This document shows positions 36,924-46,186 of a stretch of DNA of 64,000 nt, piece by piece; the first letter of the stretch is position 1; every line of letters starts with the position of its first letter. This DNA comes from Xanthobacter dioxanivorans (GTDB lineage Bacteria; Pseudomonadota; Alphaproteobacteria; Rhizobiales; Xanthobacteraceae), in contig NZ_CP063362.1 in assembly GCF_016807805.1 (NCBI RefSeq), positions 1,849,001-1,913,000 on the forward strand, written 5' to 3'. A program made the translations under genes and the position numbers. Under the pieces are notes generated by a model that saw nothing but the letters and a program-made list of their open reading frames with translations, did no database searches and was not told the origin of the DNA.

Positions 36924-38015
36924 ATGCAAGAAATAACGCCAAACCCCGATGGCCCTGCCTTTCCACTCAACAGCTGGTATGCAGCAGGGTGGAGCGATGA
37001 GATCGGGGCTGCGCTCACTGCGCGCCGCATCTGCGACAAGCCGGTTCTGCTTTATCGATGCGCCGACGGAACGCCGACGGCGCTTGAGGATGTGTGCTGG
37101 CACCGCCTGGTGCCCCTGTCCGCGGGCAAGCGGGTTGGCGATCAGGTTGCCTGTCCCTATCACGGGCTGGTTTTCAACCGGCAAGGCCGGTGCACGCACA
37201 TGCCGTCCCAGCAGACGGTCAATCCCGCTGCCTGTGTAAAATCCTATCCGGTGGTCGAGCGGCATCGCTTTGTCTGGATCTGGATGGGTGATCCGCGCCT
37301 GGCCGATCCGGCCCTTGTTCCCGATCTTCATCAGAACAGCAATCCGGCGTGGGCGGGCGATGGCGGCCTGATGCACATGGACTGCGATTATCGGCTGTTG
37401 ATCGACAACCTGATGGATCTCACGCACGAAACCTTCGTGCACAGCTCGAGCATCGGCAACCGTGCCGTGGCGGAGGCGCCCTTTACTGTTCGTCACGACG
37501 GCGACATGGTCATGGTCACCCGTTGGATGATCGACACCGAGGCCCCGCCGCTGTTCCGCGCCATATTGGGCAGCCTGGGGCGGGCGGGGAATGTCGATCG
37601 CTGGCAGCGCGTCACTTTCCACGCGCCGAGCACTGTCACCATCGACGTCGGCGCCGCGCTGACAGGAACGGGCGCGCCGGAAGGCGACCGGAGCCAGGGG
37701 TTCAGTGGCTTCGTGATTCATGTGGTTACGCCGGTGACGGCGACGCGGTGCGAGTACCGCTGGATATTCCTGCGCAATTTCAGCCTCGACGACGAGAAGC
37801 TCACCGAGGAGTGGCGCGACGGGGCGCGCTCCATATTCGGCGAGGACAAGCTCATCCTGGAAATGCAGCAAAAATCCGTGAGCGAATTCGGATTGAGGAA
37901 GTTCTACTACCTCAATATCGATGGTGGGGCGCTTTGGGCCCGACGGATCGTCGAGCGCATGGTCGCCCGCGAGCAGGATGGCGAGGCCGTGGACGCCTCC
38001 GTTGCGGCGGAGTGA
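36924..38015 (+). CDS. Rieske non-haem iron oxygenase, vanillate O-demethylase (VanA)-like, copy 1
   Basis: A 363-residue oxygenase component. The Rieske [2Fe-2S] ligands are Cys58, His60, Cys77 and His80 (VCWHRLVPLS...ACPYHGL); the usual CPHR is here CWHR. The catalytic iron site is DNLMDLTHETFVH (His168, His173). Family members demethylate or hydroxylate aromatic acids. An ATG at 36903 lies inside the operator; ATG 36924 has GGAGAAAG and is chosen. It is followed after four bases by its likely reductase, forming a two-component enzyme. The substrate is unknown; the neighbouring gentisate-type dioxygenase suggests it makes a gentisate-like diol. Confidence 0.88.
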   Translation: MQEITPNPDGPAFPLNSWYAAGWSDEIGAALTARRICDKPVLLYRCADGTPTALEDVCWHRLVPLSAGKRVGDQVACPYHGLVFNRQGRCTHMPSQQTVNPAACVKSYPVVERHRFVWIWMGDPRLADPALVPDLHQNSNPAWAGDGGLMHMDCDYRLLIDNLMDLTHETFVHSSSIGNRAVAEAPFTVRHDGDMVMVTRWMIDTEAPPLFRAILGSLGRAGNVDRWQRVTFHAPSTVTIDVGAALTGTGAPEGDRSQGFSGFVIHVVTPVTATRCEYRWIFLRNFSLDDEKLTEEWRDGARSIFGEDKLILEMQQKSVSEFGLRKFYYLNIDGGALWARRIVERMVAREQDGEAVDASVAAE

Positions 38016-38019
38016 GGCG

Positions 38020-39003
38020 ATGCATGGTTTGTCCTACAGCGTTCCCGGCCAAGGCACCCAGTGGCTGGAAGCCTCGGTGCGCGCCGTCGACCCCGCCTGC
38101 GACGATGTCGTTGCCATCGAGCTGGAATACCCGGTGCCGTTGCAGGCCCACGAGGCGGGCTCGCACATCAAGGTTCAGGTGATTGCGGACGGGCGCCAGG
38201 CAACGCGCTCGTACTCAGTGGTGGAGCATCGTGGGCGTCAACGCCTGCTGATCGCCGTGCGGCGTCTCGACAATGGGCAGGGCGGCTCGAAGTTCATGCA
38301 CGCGCTGCGGGTCGGCGACCGGCTGCGGGCGTCGCTGCCCGGCAATCACTTCGTCCTGCTTCCGGGCGCCCCGTCCTATATGCTGATCGCCGGGGGCATC
38401 GGCGTCACGCCCATCGTCGGCATGGCGCGGGCACTGCGCGCGTTGCGCGCCCGCTTCAAATTCTTCTACCTGGGCCGCAAGCCGGAAGCGATGCCGTTCC
38501 TCCCCAGGCTGCTCGCCGAGTTCGGGGAAGATCTGGTGGTGCACATCGATGCGCAGGCGGGTCCTTTCGATCTGCAGCCGCACCTCGCGACGCAGCCTGG
38601 AGCGGCGGAGGCGTATGTCTGCGGTCCGGTGCCGATGCTGGAGGCGCTGCAGGCGTCATGGGCGGCGGCGGGGCGGCCGCGCGAGCTTCTGCGCTTCGAG
38701 ACATTCGGCGCGGCCTCCGACCGCCCGTCGGAGGCGTTTCGTGTGTCCGTCAATCGCCGCAATATCGAATTCCTCGTTCCGCCGGAGCGCAATCTCCTTG
38801 AGATGCTGGAGGAAAGGGGGTGCGAGCCCCTCTATTTCTGCCAGCGCGGCGAGTGCGGCCTGTGTGCCGTCGATGTCGTCTCGCTTGAAGGCGACCTCGA
38901 TCACCGGGACGTCTTCCTCAGCGCGGACCAGCGGGCGCAAGGCCGGCAGCTTTGCGCCTGTGTCTCGCGAGCCACCGGCTCAATCACGATCGACATGCCT
39001 TGA
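38020..39003 (+). CDS. Phthalate-dioxygenase-reductase-type ferredoxin reductase (VanB-like), copy 1
   Basis: A 327-residue electron-transfer protein: an FMN-binding barrel with RSYSVVEH, a NAD-binding half with IAGGIGVTPIVGM and YVCGPVPMLEAL, and a C-terminal plant-type [2Fe-2S] domain with Cys274, Cys279, Cys282 and Cys312 (CQRGECGLC...C). It takes electrons from NAD(P)H to the Rieske oxygenase encoded just upstream. Start 38020 lies four bases after that gene. It is clearly homologous to, but diverged from, the reductase at 42096. Confidence 0.92.
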   Translation: MHGLSYSVPGQGTQWLEASVRAVDPACDDVVAIELEYPVPLQAHEAGSHIKVQVIADGRQATRSYSVVEHRGRQRLLIAVRRLDNGQGGSKFMHALRVGDRLRASLPGNHFVLLPGAPSYMLIAGGIGVTPIVGMARALRALRARFKFFYLGRKPEAMPFLPRLLAEFGEDLVVHIDAQAGPFDLQPHLATQPGAAEAYVCGPVPMLEALQASWAAAGRPRELLRFETFGAASDRPSEAFRVSVNRRNIEFLVPPERNLLEMLEERGCEPLYFCQRGECGLCAVDVVSLEGDLDHRDVFLSADQRAQGRQLCACVSRATGSITIDMP

Positions 39004-39021
39004 ACGGGGCGACGAGAGACA

Positions 39022-40086
39022 ATGGCTTCACACGCATCACTCGAAACGCGACGCACCACTTACTATGATGCGCTCGAAGCTGAAAACCTCGGGCCTCTCT
39101 GGCTGAAGCTGTCGGGTCTGGTGCCGGCGGAGCCCAGCCCGAAGGCGCGGCCGTTCAAGTGGTCTTTCGACGAGATCCGCCCGAGGCTGCTGGAGGCCGG
39201 GGACCTGATCACGGCCGAGGAAGCCGAACGCCGGGTGCTCGTGCTCAACAATCCCGGCCTGCCGGGGGCGTCGCGGATCACGGATACCCTGTACGCCGGG
39301 CTGCAGCTGATCATGCCGGGCGAAATCGCGCCCGCACATCGCCATACCCAATCGGCATTGCGCTTTGTCATCGAGGGAACCAACGCCTTCACCTCCGTTG
39401 CGGGTGAGCGCACGAGCATGCATCCGGGTGATTTCATCATCACCCCGGCCTGGGAATGGCATGACCACGGTAGCGAAGCCGACGGCCCGGTGATCTGGAT
39501 GGACGGGCTGGATGTGCCTCTCGTTTCCTATCTGGGGGTTGGCTTCCGGGAGGAGCACAACAGCAAGGCGCAGATCGTTTCCCGCCCGGACGGCTTTGCA
39601 GCGGCCAAATACGGCTCCGGCCTCCTGCCGCTCGAGAGCCGGTCGCGCCCCACCTCTCCGATTTTCAACTACCCTTACGCCCGGACACGGGAGGCCCTGC
39701 ACATCCTCGCCCAGGGCGAAGATCCAGATCCCCATCACGGGCATGTTCTGCGCTTCGTCAATCCCACCAATGGGGATTGGGCAATCCCCACCATCGCCGC
39801 AAGCATGCGCCTTTTGCCCAGGGGCATTGCGACCGCGCCATACCGGTCGACCGACGGTGCCGTGCTGGTGCTGGTGGAGGGCAGGTTGCGCGCGCGTGTG
39901 GGAGATGCCAGCTTCATCCTGAGCGCGAAAGACGTTCTCGCCCTGCCGCTCTGGACGCCGTACCATTTTGAAGCGATCGAGGAGTCCGTTTTCTTCGTAT
40001 TTTCCGATCGGCCCGTCCACGAAAAGCTGGGTCTGTGGCGCGAGTACAAGGACGCGCTGCCGGGCTTCGGCACCGAATCATGGTGA
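39022..40086 (+). CDS. Gentisate 1,2-dioxygenase-like bicupin ring-cleavage enzyme
   Basis: A 354-residue bicupin. The N-terminal cupin carries the iron ligands His106, His108 (PAHRHTQSALRFVIEG) and His147 (WEWHDHGS), exactly as in gentisate and 1-hydroxy-2-naphthoate/salicylate dioxygenases. The C-terminal cupin lacks a full metal site. The expected reaction is opening of a gentisate-type ring between the carboxylated and hydroxylated carbons to a maleylpyruvate. It sits between a Rieske pair and a fumarylpyruvate-hydrolase-like gene. The exact substrate could be a substituted gentisate. Confidence 0.87.
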   Translation: MASHASLETRRTTYYDALEAENLGPLWLKLSGLVPAEPSPKARPFKWSFDEIRPRLLEAGDLITAEEAERRVLVLNNPGLPGASRITDTLYAGLQLIMPGEIAPAHRHTQSALRFVIEGTNAFTSVAGERTSMHPGDFIITPAWEWHDHGSEADGPVIWMDGLDVPLVSYLGVGFREEHNSKAQIVSRPDGFAAAKYGSGLLPLESRSRPTSPIFNYPYARTREALHILAQGEDPDPHHGHVLRFVNPTNGDWAIPTIAASMRLLPRGIATAPYRSTDGAVLVLVEGRLRARVGDASFILSAKDVLALPLWTPYHFEAIEESVFFVFSDRPVHEKLGLWREYKDALPGFGTESW

Positions 40087-40093
40087 GGCGGCC

Positions 40094-40939
40094 ATGAAAC
40101 TCGTTCGCTTCAACGGCAATCGCCTCGGCCTGTGGCATCTCGATGGCATCGAGGATATCACGAGCCGGTTCGACCTGGCCCTGTCCTGGCCTGCTTTGCC
40201 CGGCGACGCGGTCGTTCGCCAGTTTTATGAACGGCGAGATCATCTGGACACGACGCCGCGCGGCGAGCTGATCCCCCACGGCTCCGTGCGCCTCGACAGC
40301 CCGGTGGCCAACCCGTCCAAGATCATCGGCGCGCCGGTCAACTACAAGGCGCACATCGACGAAGCCAATTCGGACACCGAGATCAATACCGGAAAAGTAT
40401 ACACGACCCTCGACGCCTACGGCCTTTTTCTGAAGGCCAACAGCAGCCTTGCAGGTCCTTCCGACGGATTCCCGCGGACCTTTCCGGACAGGCGGACCGA
40501 TCATGAAGTGGAAATGGCCGTCGTGATCGGCGCCGAGTGCAAAAACGTCGATCGGGAGGAGGCGTTGCACTACGTCGCCGGATATTCGATCGGCCTCGAC
40601 ATGTCGCTGCGTGGACCGGAAGTGCCGAGCTACAGGAAGTCGCCGGACGGATACGCCATTCTCGGACCATGGCTGGTTTCGCCCGATGAAGTCCCAGATC
40701 CCGACGCCCTGCGTCTGCAGTTGAGCGTGAATGGCGATGTCCGGCAGGCGTCTTCTACCGCATACATGTTGTTCGATACACGCCGCATCATCGAATATGC
40801 CAGCCGTCTCTACACCCTTTACCCTGGAGACATCATCATGACGGGAACGCCGGACGGTGTCGGCCCCGTTCATGCGGGAGACCAGATCCACGCCAGTGTT
40901 GAATCTCTGGGAGAGCTGCTTATCACCGTAACGGCGTGA
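40094..40939 (+). CDS. Fumarylacetoacetate-hydrolase family protein (fumaryl/maleylpyruvate hydrolase-like)
   Basis: A 281-residue FAH-fold hydrolase. Core motifs: SKIIGAPVNYKAHIDEA, the metal ligand set DHEVEMAVVIGAECKNV, YSIGLDMSLRG and IMTGTPDGVGPV. It would hydrolyse the ring-opened product to pyruvate plus fumarate or maleate. Start 40094 has GAGG before it, and it follows the dioxygenase by seven bases. No maleylpyruvate isomerase gene is present in the cluster, so it may act directly on the maleyl form or rely on an unlinked isomerase. Confidence 0.9.
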   Translation: MKLVRFNGNRLGLWHLDGIEDITSRFDLALSWPALPGDAVVRQFYERRDHLDTTPRGELIPHGSVRLDSPVANPSKIIGAPVNYKAHIDEANSDTEINTGKVYTTLDAYGLFLKANSSLAGPSDGFPRTFPDRRTDHEVEMAVVIGAECKNVDREEALHYVAGYSIGLDMSLRGPEVPSYRKSPDGYAILGPWLVSPDEVPDPDALRLQLSVNGDVRQASSTAYMLFDTRRIIEYASRLYTLYPGDIIMTGTPDGVGPVHAGDQIHASVESLGELLITVTA

Positions 40940-41006
40940 CGATTGCAAATATGACGGAGACAAGGCCGCGAGGTCTAAGTCGCCGCGTATATGTGGAGAG
41001 GAAACG

Positions 41007-42077
41007 ATGGAATTCCTGTGGAATACGTGGCACTTCGCTGCGTGGGCTCAAGATGTGGCGGCCGGTCAGCTTGTTCCACGCATCCTGTTGAATGTTCCGG
41101 TCGTGCTGTTCCGCGACGCCGCCGGGCAGGTGGCCGCAATGGAGGACCGCTGTCCCCATCGCTTTGCCCCGCTCTCGCGCGGCCGGCTGGCTGGCGATCG
41201 CGTGATCTGCGGTTATCACGGGCTTGAGTTCGACGCCCGTGGCGCTTGCGTTCGCAACCCTCACCTCAGCGGCAAGGTTCCGGCCGCCGCCAAGGTGCGC
41301 ACTTTTCCGGTGGTCGAAAGGCACAGCGGCCTGTGGATCTGGCTCGGCGAAGAAATCCCCGATTCAACGCTCATTCCCGACTACTCGATCCTTTCGGAGG
41401 CGGCGCCAGAAGCCGTCACTCGGCGTGACCACTTCGTCATGAATGTGCCGTTCGAGCTGATCGTCGACAACATCCTGGACTGCAGCCACGGCAACTTCCT
41501 GCACCGCGATATCCTCGGCAATGAGGAAATGAATTGTACCGACACGACCGTCGAGCAGGTCGGGAACGCGTTCTGGGTGCGGCGGTTCATGGCGAATGTG
41601 CCGTGTCCGGGCATCTGGGACCTGATGTTCCGTGGTGACGGCGGCACCGTCGACACCTGGCAGGATTGTCGGTGGGAGGCGCCGTCCGCCTTGTTGCTGG
41701 ATGTGGGCGTCACCGAGGCGGGCGCCCCTCGGCGGGACGGCACCGGCTACCTGGGCCTCCACATCATGACGCCGCAAACCAAGACATCAACGCACTACCA
41801 CACGGTTGCGGTTCGCTGGAATATTAGCCCGTCCTCCGAGACCGAGGAAACGCGGGCGAAGATTTCCGATCTGCGCAAGTTCGCCTTCGTCGAGCAAGAC
41901 GAGCCCATGATCAGCGCCCAGCATGAAATCATGCTTATGACGGGCGCAGAAACACTCGGCGAGGTCTTGCTGGAGACGGATGTCGGTGTCGTGCGTTGGC
42001 GCAAGATCATGAGCGACCTGCTATCCGCCGAGCAGGCCGGACGAGCCCGTAACACACGCCTCCACCGGACGGCATAA
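41007..42077 (+). CDS. Rieske non-haem iron oxygenase, VanA-like, copy 2
   Basis: A 356-residue oxygenase. Rieske ligands are Cys49, His51, Cys68, His71 (CPHRFAPLS...CGYHGLEF) and the iron site is DNILDCSHGNFLH (His161, His166). It starts MEFLWNTWHFAAWAQDV, very close in style to VanA demethylases. With its own reductase 18 bases downstream it forms a second complete two-component system in the same operon. It is strongly diverged from copy 1, so the two act on different substrates or positions. Confidence 0.9.
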   Translation: MEFLWNTWHFAAWAQDVAAGQLVPRILLNVPVVLFRDAAGQVAAMEDRCPHRFAPLSRGRLAGDRVICGYHGLEFDARGACVRNPHLSGKVPAAAKVRTFPVVERHSGLWIWLGEEIPDSTLIPDYSILSEAAPEAVTRRDHFVMNVPFELIVDNILDCSHGNFLHRDILGNEEMNCTDTTVEQVGNAFWVRRFMANVPCPGIWDLMFRGDGGTVDTWQDCRWEAPSALLLDVGVTEAGAPRRDGTGYLGLHIMTPQTKTSTHYHTVAVRWNISPSSETEETRAKISDLRKFAFVEQDEPMISAQHEIMLMTGAETLGEVLLETDVGVVRWRKIMSDLLSAEQAGRARNTRLHRTA

Positions 42078-42095
42078 ATCCAGGGAGGAGCGGGG

Positions 42096-43052
42096 ATGGA
42101 AACCATGTCCGTCAAGGTGCGTTCCATTCGAGAGGACGCCATCGGCATTCGGGTTTTCGAGCTCGCGGCGGCCGACAGCCATGCGCTGCCGGCCGCGGCG
42201 CCGGGCGACCATATCGACGTGCACATCACCGAGGATCTTGTCAGGCAGTACTCGATCTGCAATCCCGGCTGCGACACCCACTATGTGATCGGCATCAAGC
42301 GGGTGGAGCCTTCCCGCGGCGGCTCCGAGGCGATGCATCAGGTCGTCCGGGAGGGCGATGTCCTCCGGATCGGTCGGCCGAGAAGCAACTTCCGGCTGAA
42401 CGACGACGGCCGGCCCAAGCTGCTGATCGCCGGGGGCATCGGAATCACACCCATCCTCTCCATGGCCACCGCCCTGGCGGCGCGGAACGCGCCCTTCCGC
42501 CTGCATTATTTCGCCCAGTCTCCGGAGCACGCAGCCTTCCGGCGCCAGCTCGCGCGCAGCGAACTGGCGCCGCATGCCCGGCTTCGCCTGCGCCTGGCCG
42601 GCGGCGCGCTCGAGCGCGCTGTTTCTCTGCTCACGGAGAGCCGCCAGGCGGACGAGGAGATCTATCTTTGTGGTCCGGCGCCGTTCATGGCGCTCGTTCA
42701 GCAATCCGCGCTGGACCACGGCTGGCCAGCGGCGGCCATCCGAACGGAATATTTCGCGGCGGCGCCCGCCGCGCCCGCCGCCTCCGCGCCGTTCACTCTT
42801 CGGCTTCAGCGCAGCGGTCTGAGCACCGAGGTCGCATCGCATGAGACCATCCTCGCCGCGCTGCGGCGCCTGGGGCTCCCGGTGCGGACGTCATGCGAGC
42901 AAGGCATCTGTGGCACCTGCGAGGCCCGCGTGCTCTCCGGCACGCCGGAGCATCGCGACAGCTACCTGAGTGAAGAAGAGAGCAGATCCGGTCGGAAAAT
43001 TTGCGTCTGTGTCTCGCGCTCCAAGGGACGGGAGCTGGTTCTCGACCTCTAA
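42096..43052 (+). CDS. Ferredoxin reductase of the Rieske system (VanB-like), copy 2
   Basis: A 318-residue protein with the same order of domains as VanB: FMN barrel (RQYSICNPG), NAD half (IAGGIGITPILSM; YLCGPAPFMALV) and C-terminal [2Fe-2S] domain (SCEQGICGTCEARV...CVCVSR). It supplies electrons to the Rieske oxygenase upstream. The start has AGGAG before it. Ala/Pro-rich linker (AAAPAAPAASAP) joins the two halves. Confidence 0.92.
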   Translation: METMSVKVRSIREDAIGIRVFELAAADSHALPAAAPGDHIDVHITEDLVRQYSICNPGCDTHYVIGIKRVEPSRGGSEAMHQVVREGDVLRIGRPRSNFRLNDDGRPKLLIAGGIGITPILSMATALAARNAPFRLHYFAQSPEHAAFRRQLARSELAPHARLRLRLAGGALERAVSLLTESRQADEEIYLCGPAPFMALVQQSALDHGWPAAAIRTEYFAAAPAAPAASAPFTLRLQRSGLSTEVASHETILAALRRLGLPVRTSCEQGICGTCEARVLSGTPEHRDSYLSEEESRSGRKICVCVSRSKGRELVLDL

Positions 43053-43081
43053 CGTCCAATCAAAAAATTGGGGAATGCTCA

Positions 43082-44590
43082 ATGACCGTCGTCGATATCA
43101 AAGCAAACCTGAAAAACATATTTAAGCCGGAGTACGGCCACTTCATTGCGGGCAGATGGATCGGGAGTGATTCGGGAAAAACAATCCCTCAGATCAATCC
43201 CGCGACGGGAGAGATCCTGAGCTGCGTGCAGGCGGGAAATCGGCAGGACGTGCTGCGCGCCGTAGCGGCGGCCGAGGCCGCATATGCCTCCTGGTCGCAG
43301 ACGACGCCCGACGAGCGGCAGGCGTTGCTCATCGAGATCGCCCGGCGCATGCGCGCCAGGAACGCCGAATATGCCCGGATGGAATGCCTGAATAACGGCA
43401 AGACGATCACTGAGGCGACCTATTGGGATATTCCAATAGCGGCGGCGCAGTTCGATCTCTTCGCGGGGGCGGCGCATACGCTGATCGGCGAGACGCGCAA
43501 CTATCCCGACGCCCTTCAGATCGTCCACAGGGAACCTCTCGGCGTTTGTGCGCAGATCATCCCCTGGAATGTGCCGCTGCTGATGATGGCAGCCAAGATC
43601 GCGCCGGCGCTCGCGGCTGGAAATACGGTGGTGCTGAAGCCCGCCGAGTCATCTTGCCTGTCTGTCCTGGAATTCTTTGACGAGATGGCCGACATCATTC
43701 CGCCGGGTGTCGTAAACGTCGTGACCGGCTATGGAGCGGACGTCGGCGAAGCCCTGGTTACGCACCCGAGCGTGCGAAAGGTCGCCTTCACCGGTTCGGT
43801 GCCGACGGCCCGAAAGATCATGCAATATGCTTCCGCCAACATCATTCCGCAGACAATGGAGCTCGGCGGCAAGTCGGCGCAGGTGGTTTGTCCCACCGCC
43901 GACATCGATGCGGCCGTCGAGGGGGCCGCGCTTTCTACAATTTTCAACAAGGGGGAGGTCTGTCTCGCAGGGTCCCGCATCTACGTCCACAGTTCGGTAA
44001 AAGACGAGTTCACCGAGAAACTTGTTCGCGTGCTCAACAGTGTTCGTGTGGGTGATCCTCTCAATCCAGCCACTCAGCTGGGGGCACTTGCGTCCCAGGC
44101 GCAGTACGAGAAGGTCACCGGATATTTCGATATCGGGCGAGCCGAGGGGGCCCGGGTGCTGACGGGGGCCGAACCCCTCCGCGTGACCGGACTGGAGAAG
44201 GGGCTATTTGTTCGGCCGACCGTATTTGATGACGTAAGTGATGAAATGCGCATCGCGCGAGAAGAAATATTTGGCCCGGTTACGGCTATATTTACTTGGA
44301 ATCGCGAGGAGGAAGTGCTTAGATCGGTCAACAACAGCCCCTATGGGCTGGCGGGTGGCATCTGGTCGAATGACCTCAATCAGGTTCACCGGATGTCGCG
44401 TCAGATGGAGACCGGAACCATCTGGGTGAATAGATATTTCAATGCCAAGACCGGCAACGCGCTAGGCGGCTACAAGCAAAGCGGCTTCGGGCGGGAGTTC
44501 GCCCACGAAATCCTTGGCGACTACACGCATACGAAATCCGTCGTAATCAATCTGCAGGACGGACCGCTTGGTGTATTCGCAAAACACTAG
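43082..44590 (+). CDS. Aldehyde dehydrogenase (aromatic-aldehyde type likely)
   Basis: A 502-residue NAD(P)-dependent enzyme. Catalytic Cys294 is in NKGEVCLAGSR and the general base Glu260 in METG-like TMELGGKSAQ; the cofactor motif is FTGSVPTARKI and the N-terminal segment IIPWNVPLL is typical. In this context it probably oxidises the aldehyde released by the downstream oxygenase (for example vanillin or 4-hydroxybenzaldehyde) to the acid for the Rieske enzymes. Substrate choice is inference. Lower GC than core genes. It is followed by the first copy of an intergenic repeat. Confidence 0.9.
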   Translation: MTVVDIKANLKNIFKPEYGHFIAGRWIGSDSGKTIPQINPATGEILSCVQAGNRQDVLRAVAAAEAAYASWSQTTPDERQALLIEIARRMRARNAEYARMECLNNGKTITEATYWDIPIAAAQFDLFAGAAHTLIGETRNYPDALQIVHREPLGVCAQIIPWNVPLLMMAAKIAPALAAGNTVVLKPAESSCLSVLEFFDEMADIIPPGVVNVVTGYGADVGEALVTHPSVRKVAFTGSVPTARKIMQYASANIIPQTMELGGKSAQVVCPTADIDAAVEGAALSTIFNKGEVCLAGSRIYVHSSVKDEFTEKLVRVLNSVRVGDPLNPATQLGALASQAQYEKVTGYFDIGRAEGARVLTGAEPLRVTGLEKGLFVRPTVFDDVSDEMRIAREEIFGPVTAIFTWNREEEVLRSVNNSPYGLAGGIWSNDLNQVHRMSRQMETGTIWVNRYFNAKTGNALGGYKQSGFGREFAHEILGDYTHTKSVVINLQDGPLGVFAKH

Positions 44591-44694
44591 AGCACGCGTC
44601 GGTCGACTTGCATCGCAAGCGTGTCGGAAAGCCAGTTCTATATTTTAGAGTTGGACGGCGATTCACCAATCAAATTGATGCAGTTTGATTGGGT
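44591..44694 (+). repeat. Intergenic repeat, copy 1 (downstream of the aldehyde dehydrogenase)
   Basis: About 104 bases starting directly after the stop codon. They align without any gap to 46187-46290 (72 of 104 identical by hand count). Paired elements: an inner hairpin around TTGC-ATC-GCAA and a palindrome CCAATCA (44666-44672) / TGATTGG (44686-44692) with a 13-base spacer. Copy 2 has CCGATCA / TGATCGG at the equal place, so a base pair has changed on both sides. The first hairpin is more decayed here than in copy 2. Confidence 0.75.
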
Positions 44695-44749
44695 CGCGCT
44701 CAGGCGTGCGCCGATGTGGCGGTTAAATCTTAAAAGGGGAGGAGAAACG

Positions 44750-46186
44750 ATGGAAAATCTGAATCACACGCATCTTCAGCTCATGGGCAACTACGCGCCA
44801 ATCTCAATGGAAGCCGACGCGCCTGATCTGCTGGTGACGGAAGGCAAGATTCCCGCGGGCTTAAATGGTGTTCTTTATAGGAACGGCGCCAATCCGATGT
44901 TCCCGCCGCTTAGTTCAGATCATCACTGGTTCCTATCGGAAGGGATGATCCACGCGGTATATGTCAAGGACGGCCAGGTCAGCTATCGCAACCGCTGGGT
45001 TCGCACGCAGCAGTATCTTGCTCAGCGCGAGGCCGGTCATCGTCTCGTCACCACGGGACTCAAGTCGCCGTCGCTTCCCGAGGGCGAAAATATTCCCAAG
45101 CATTTCGCGGCAACTCACGTTCTATTCCACGGCGGCAAGCTCCTGGCGCTGGATGAGTGGTGCGGCCCCGCGGCGCTGGATGGGGATACACTGGAAACTG
45201 TTGTCGAGACCTGGGATTTCGAAGGCAAGCACAAAGGCGCCCTCAGCGCCCATCCGCATATCGATCCGGATACGGGGGAGATGCACGGCTTCGGATACCA
45301 GGCGGGCGGCTTTGGTACGGCGGAAATGTCTTACTCGGTGGTGGACAAGAACGGAAATCTCATTCGCCATGACCACTTTCCGGTTCCGTTTTGTTCCATC
45401 GCCCATGATTTTGCTATCACGAAGGAACATGTGATCTTTCCGCTTTTCGCTGCGGATATCAACCTCCAGCGGGTTGCCAACGGTGGTCCGCTCGGCGCCT
45501 ACGATCCTGCATTGGGAACCCATTTTGGCATCATGCGCCGAGACGGCGACGTTTCGGAGATGAGGTGGTTCCGGGGGAAGGCGACGTATGCCTTTCACAC
45601 CATCAATGCGTATACCGAGCATAAAGACGGGCGGACCAAGGTGGTGCTCGACATGATGCAGTATCCGCATCTGCCGCTCTTTCCCGACTTGTCGAAGAAT
45701 AGCGAACCGGAATGGATCCGAGATGGCAACGGCGTGCCGGTGCGCTGGACTTTCGACATGGATTCGAATGAAGACGGGTATACGGAGGAAGTTCTTTCCT
45801 CGGTTGCGGGTGAGTTTCCCGTCGTCGACGAGAGGTACGTGGGGAAGCGGTATTCCAAATGCTTCTACGCCGCCTTCTTGGGCGAATGGGTTGACGGCTC
45901 CTATTACGATGCAATCGTTCAGCTGGATGTCGTGACGCGCGAGCATAAGGAGTATCGCCCGGGAAAAGGGCATTATGTTCTCGAGCCCGCTTTTGTCCCG
46001 CGTGACAAGAATGCTCCGGAAGGCGATGGCTGGGTGGTTACAATCGTCTACGACCCTGAGCGCAATCTGAGCGATTTCATCGTTCTGGACACCACTGATA
46101 TCAGCAAGGGGCCGATCGCCAGGGTTGAACTGCCGACCCGGATTCCCTTTGGCTTCCATGGCAGCTGGCGTTCGTTGGAAGCCTAG
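44750..46186 (+). CDS. Carotenoid-oxygenase-family enzyme, isoeugenol/lignostilbene cleavage type
   Basis: A 478-residue seven-blade propeller oxygenase. The four iron-binding histidines are His168 (SAHPHID), His219 (SIAHDF), His283 (AFHTINAY) and His470 (GFHGSW), with second-shell acidic residues between. Length and histidine spacing match isoeugenol monooxygenase and lignostilbene dioxygenases, which split the side-chain double bond of a 4-hydroxyphenyl alkene to give an aromatic aldehyde. Start 44750 has GGGGAGGAG; an open frame upstream covers the repeat element. Adjacent aldehyde dehydrogenase and Rieske genes support an aromatic instead of a carotenoid substrate. Confidence 0.88.
   Translation: MENLNHTHLQLMGNYAPISMEADAPDLLVTEGKIPAGLNGVLYRNGANPMFPPLSSDHHWFLSEGMIHAVYVKDGQVSYRNRWVRTQQYLAQREAGHRLVTTGLKSPSLPEGENIPKHFAATHVLFHGGKLLALDEWCGPAALDGDTLETVVETWDFEGKHKGALSAHPHIDPDTGEMHGFGYQAGGFGTAEMSYSVVDKNGNLIRHDHFPVPFCSIAHDFAITKEHVIFPLFAADINLQRVANGGPLGAYDPALGTHFGIMRRDGDVSEMRWFRGKATYAFHTINAYTEHKDGRTKVVLDMMQYPHLPLFPDLSKNSEPEWIRDGNGVPVRWTFDMDSNEDGYTEEVLSSVAGEFPVVDERYVGKRYSKCFYAAFLGEWVDGSYYDAIVQLDVVTREHKEYRPGKGHYVLEPAFVPRDKNAPEGDGWVVTIVYDPERNLSDFIVLDTTDISKGPIARVELPTRIPFGFHGSWRSLEA

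Noticed and set aside
44621..44749. Upstream extension of the carotenoid-oxygenase-type gene by 43 codons.
   Set aside because: It runs through the intergenic repeat and lacks a ribosome site; ATG 44750 has GGGGAGGAG and gives the family-length protein.
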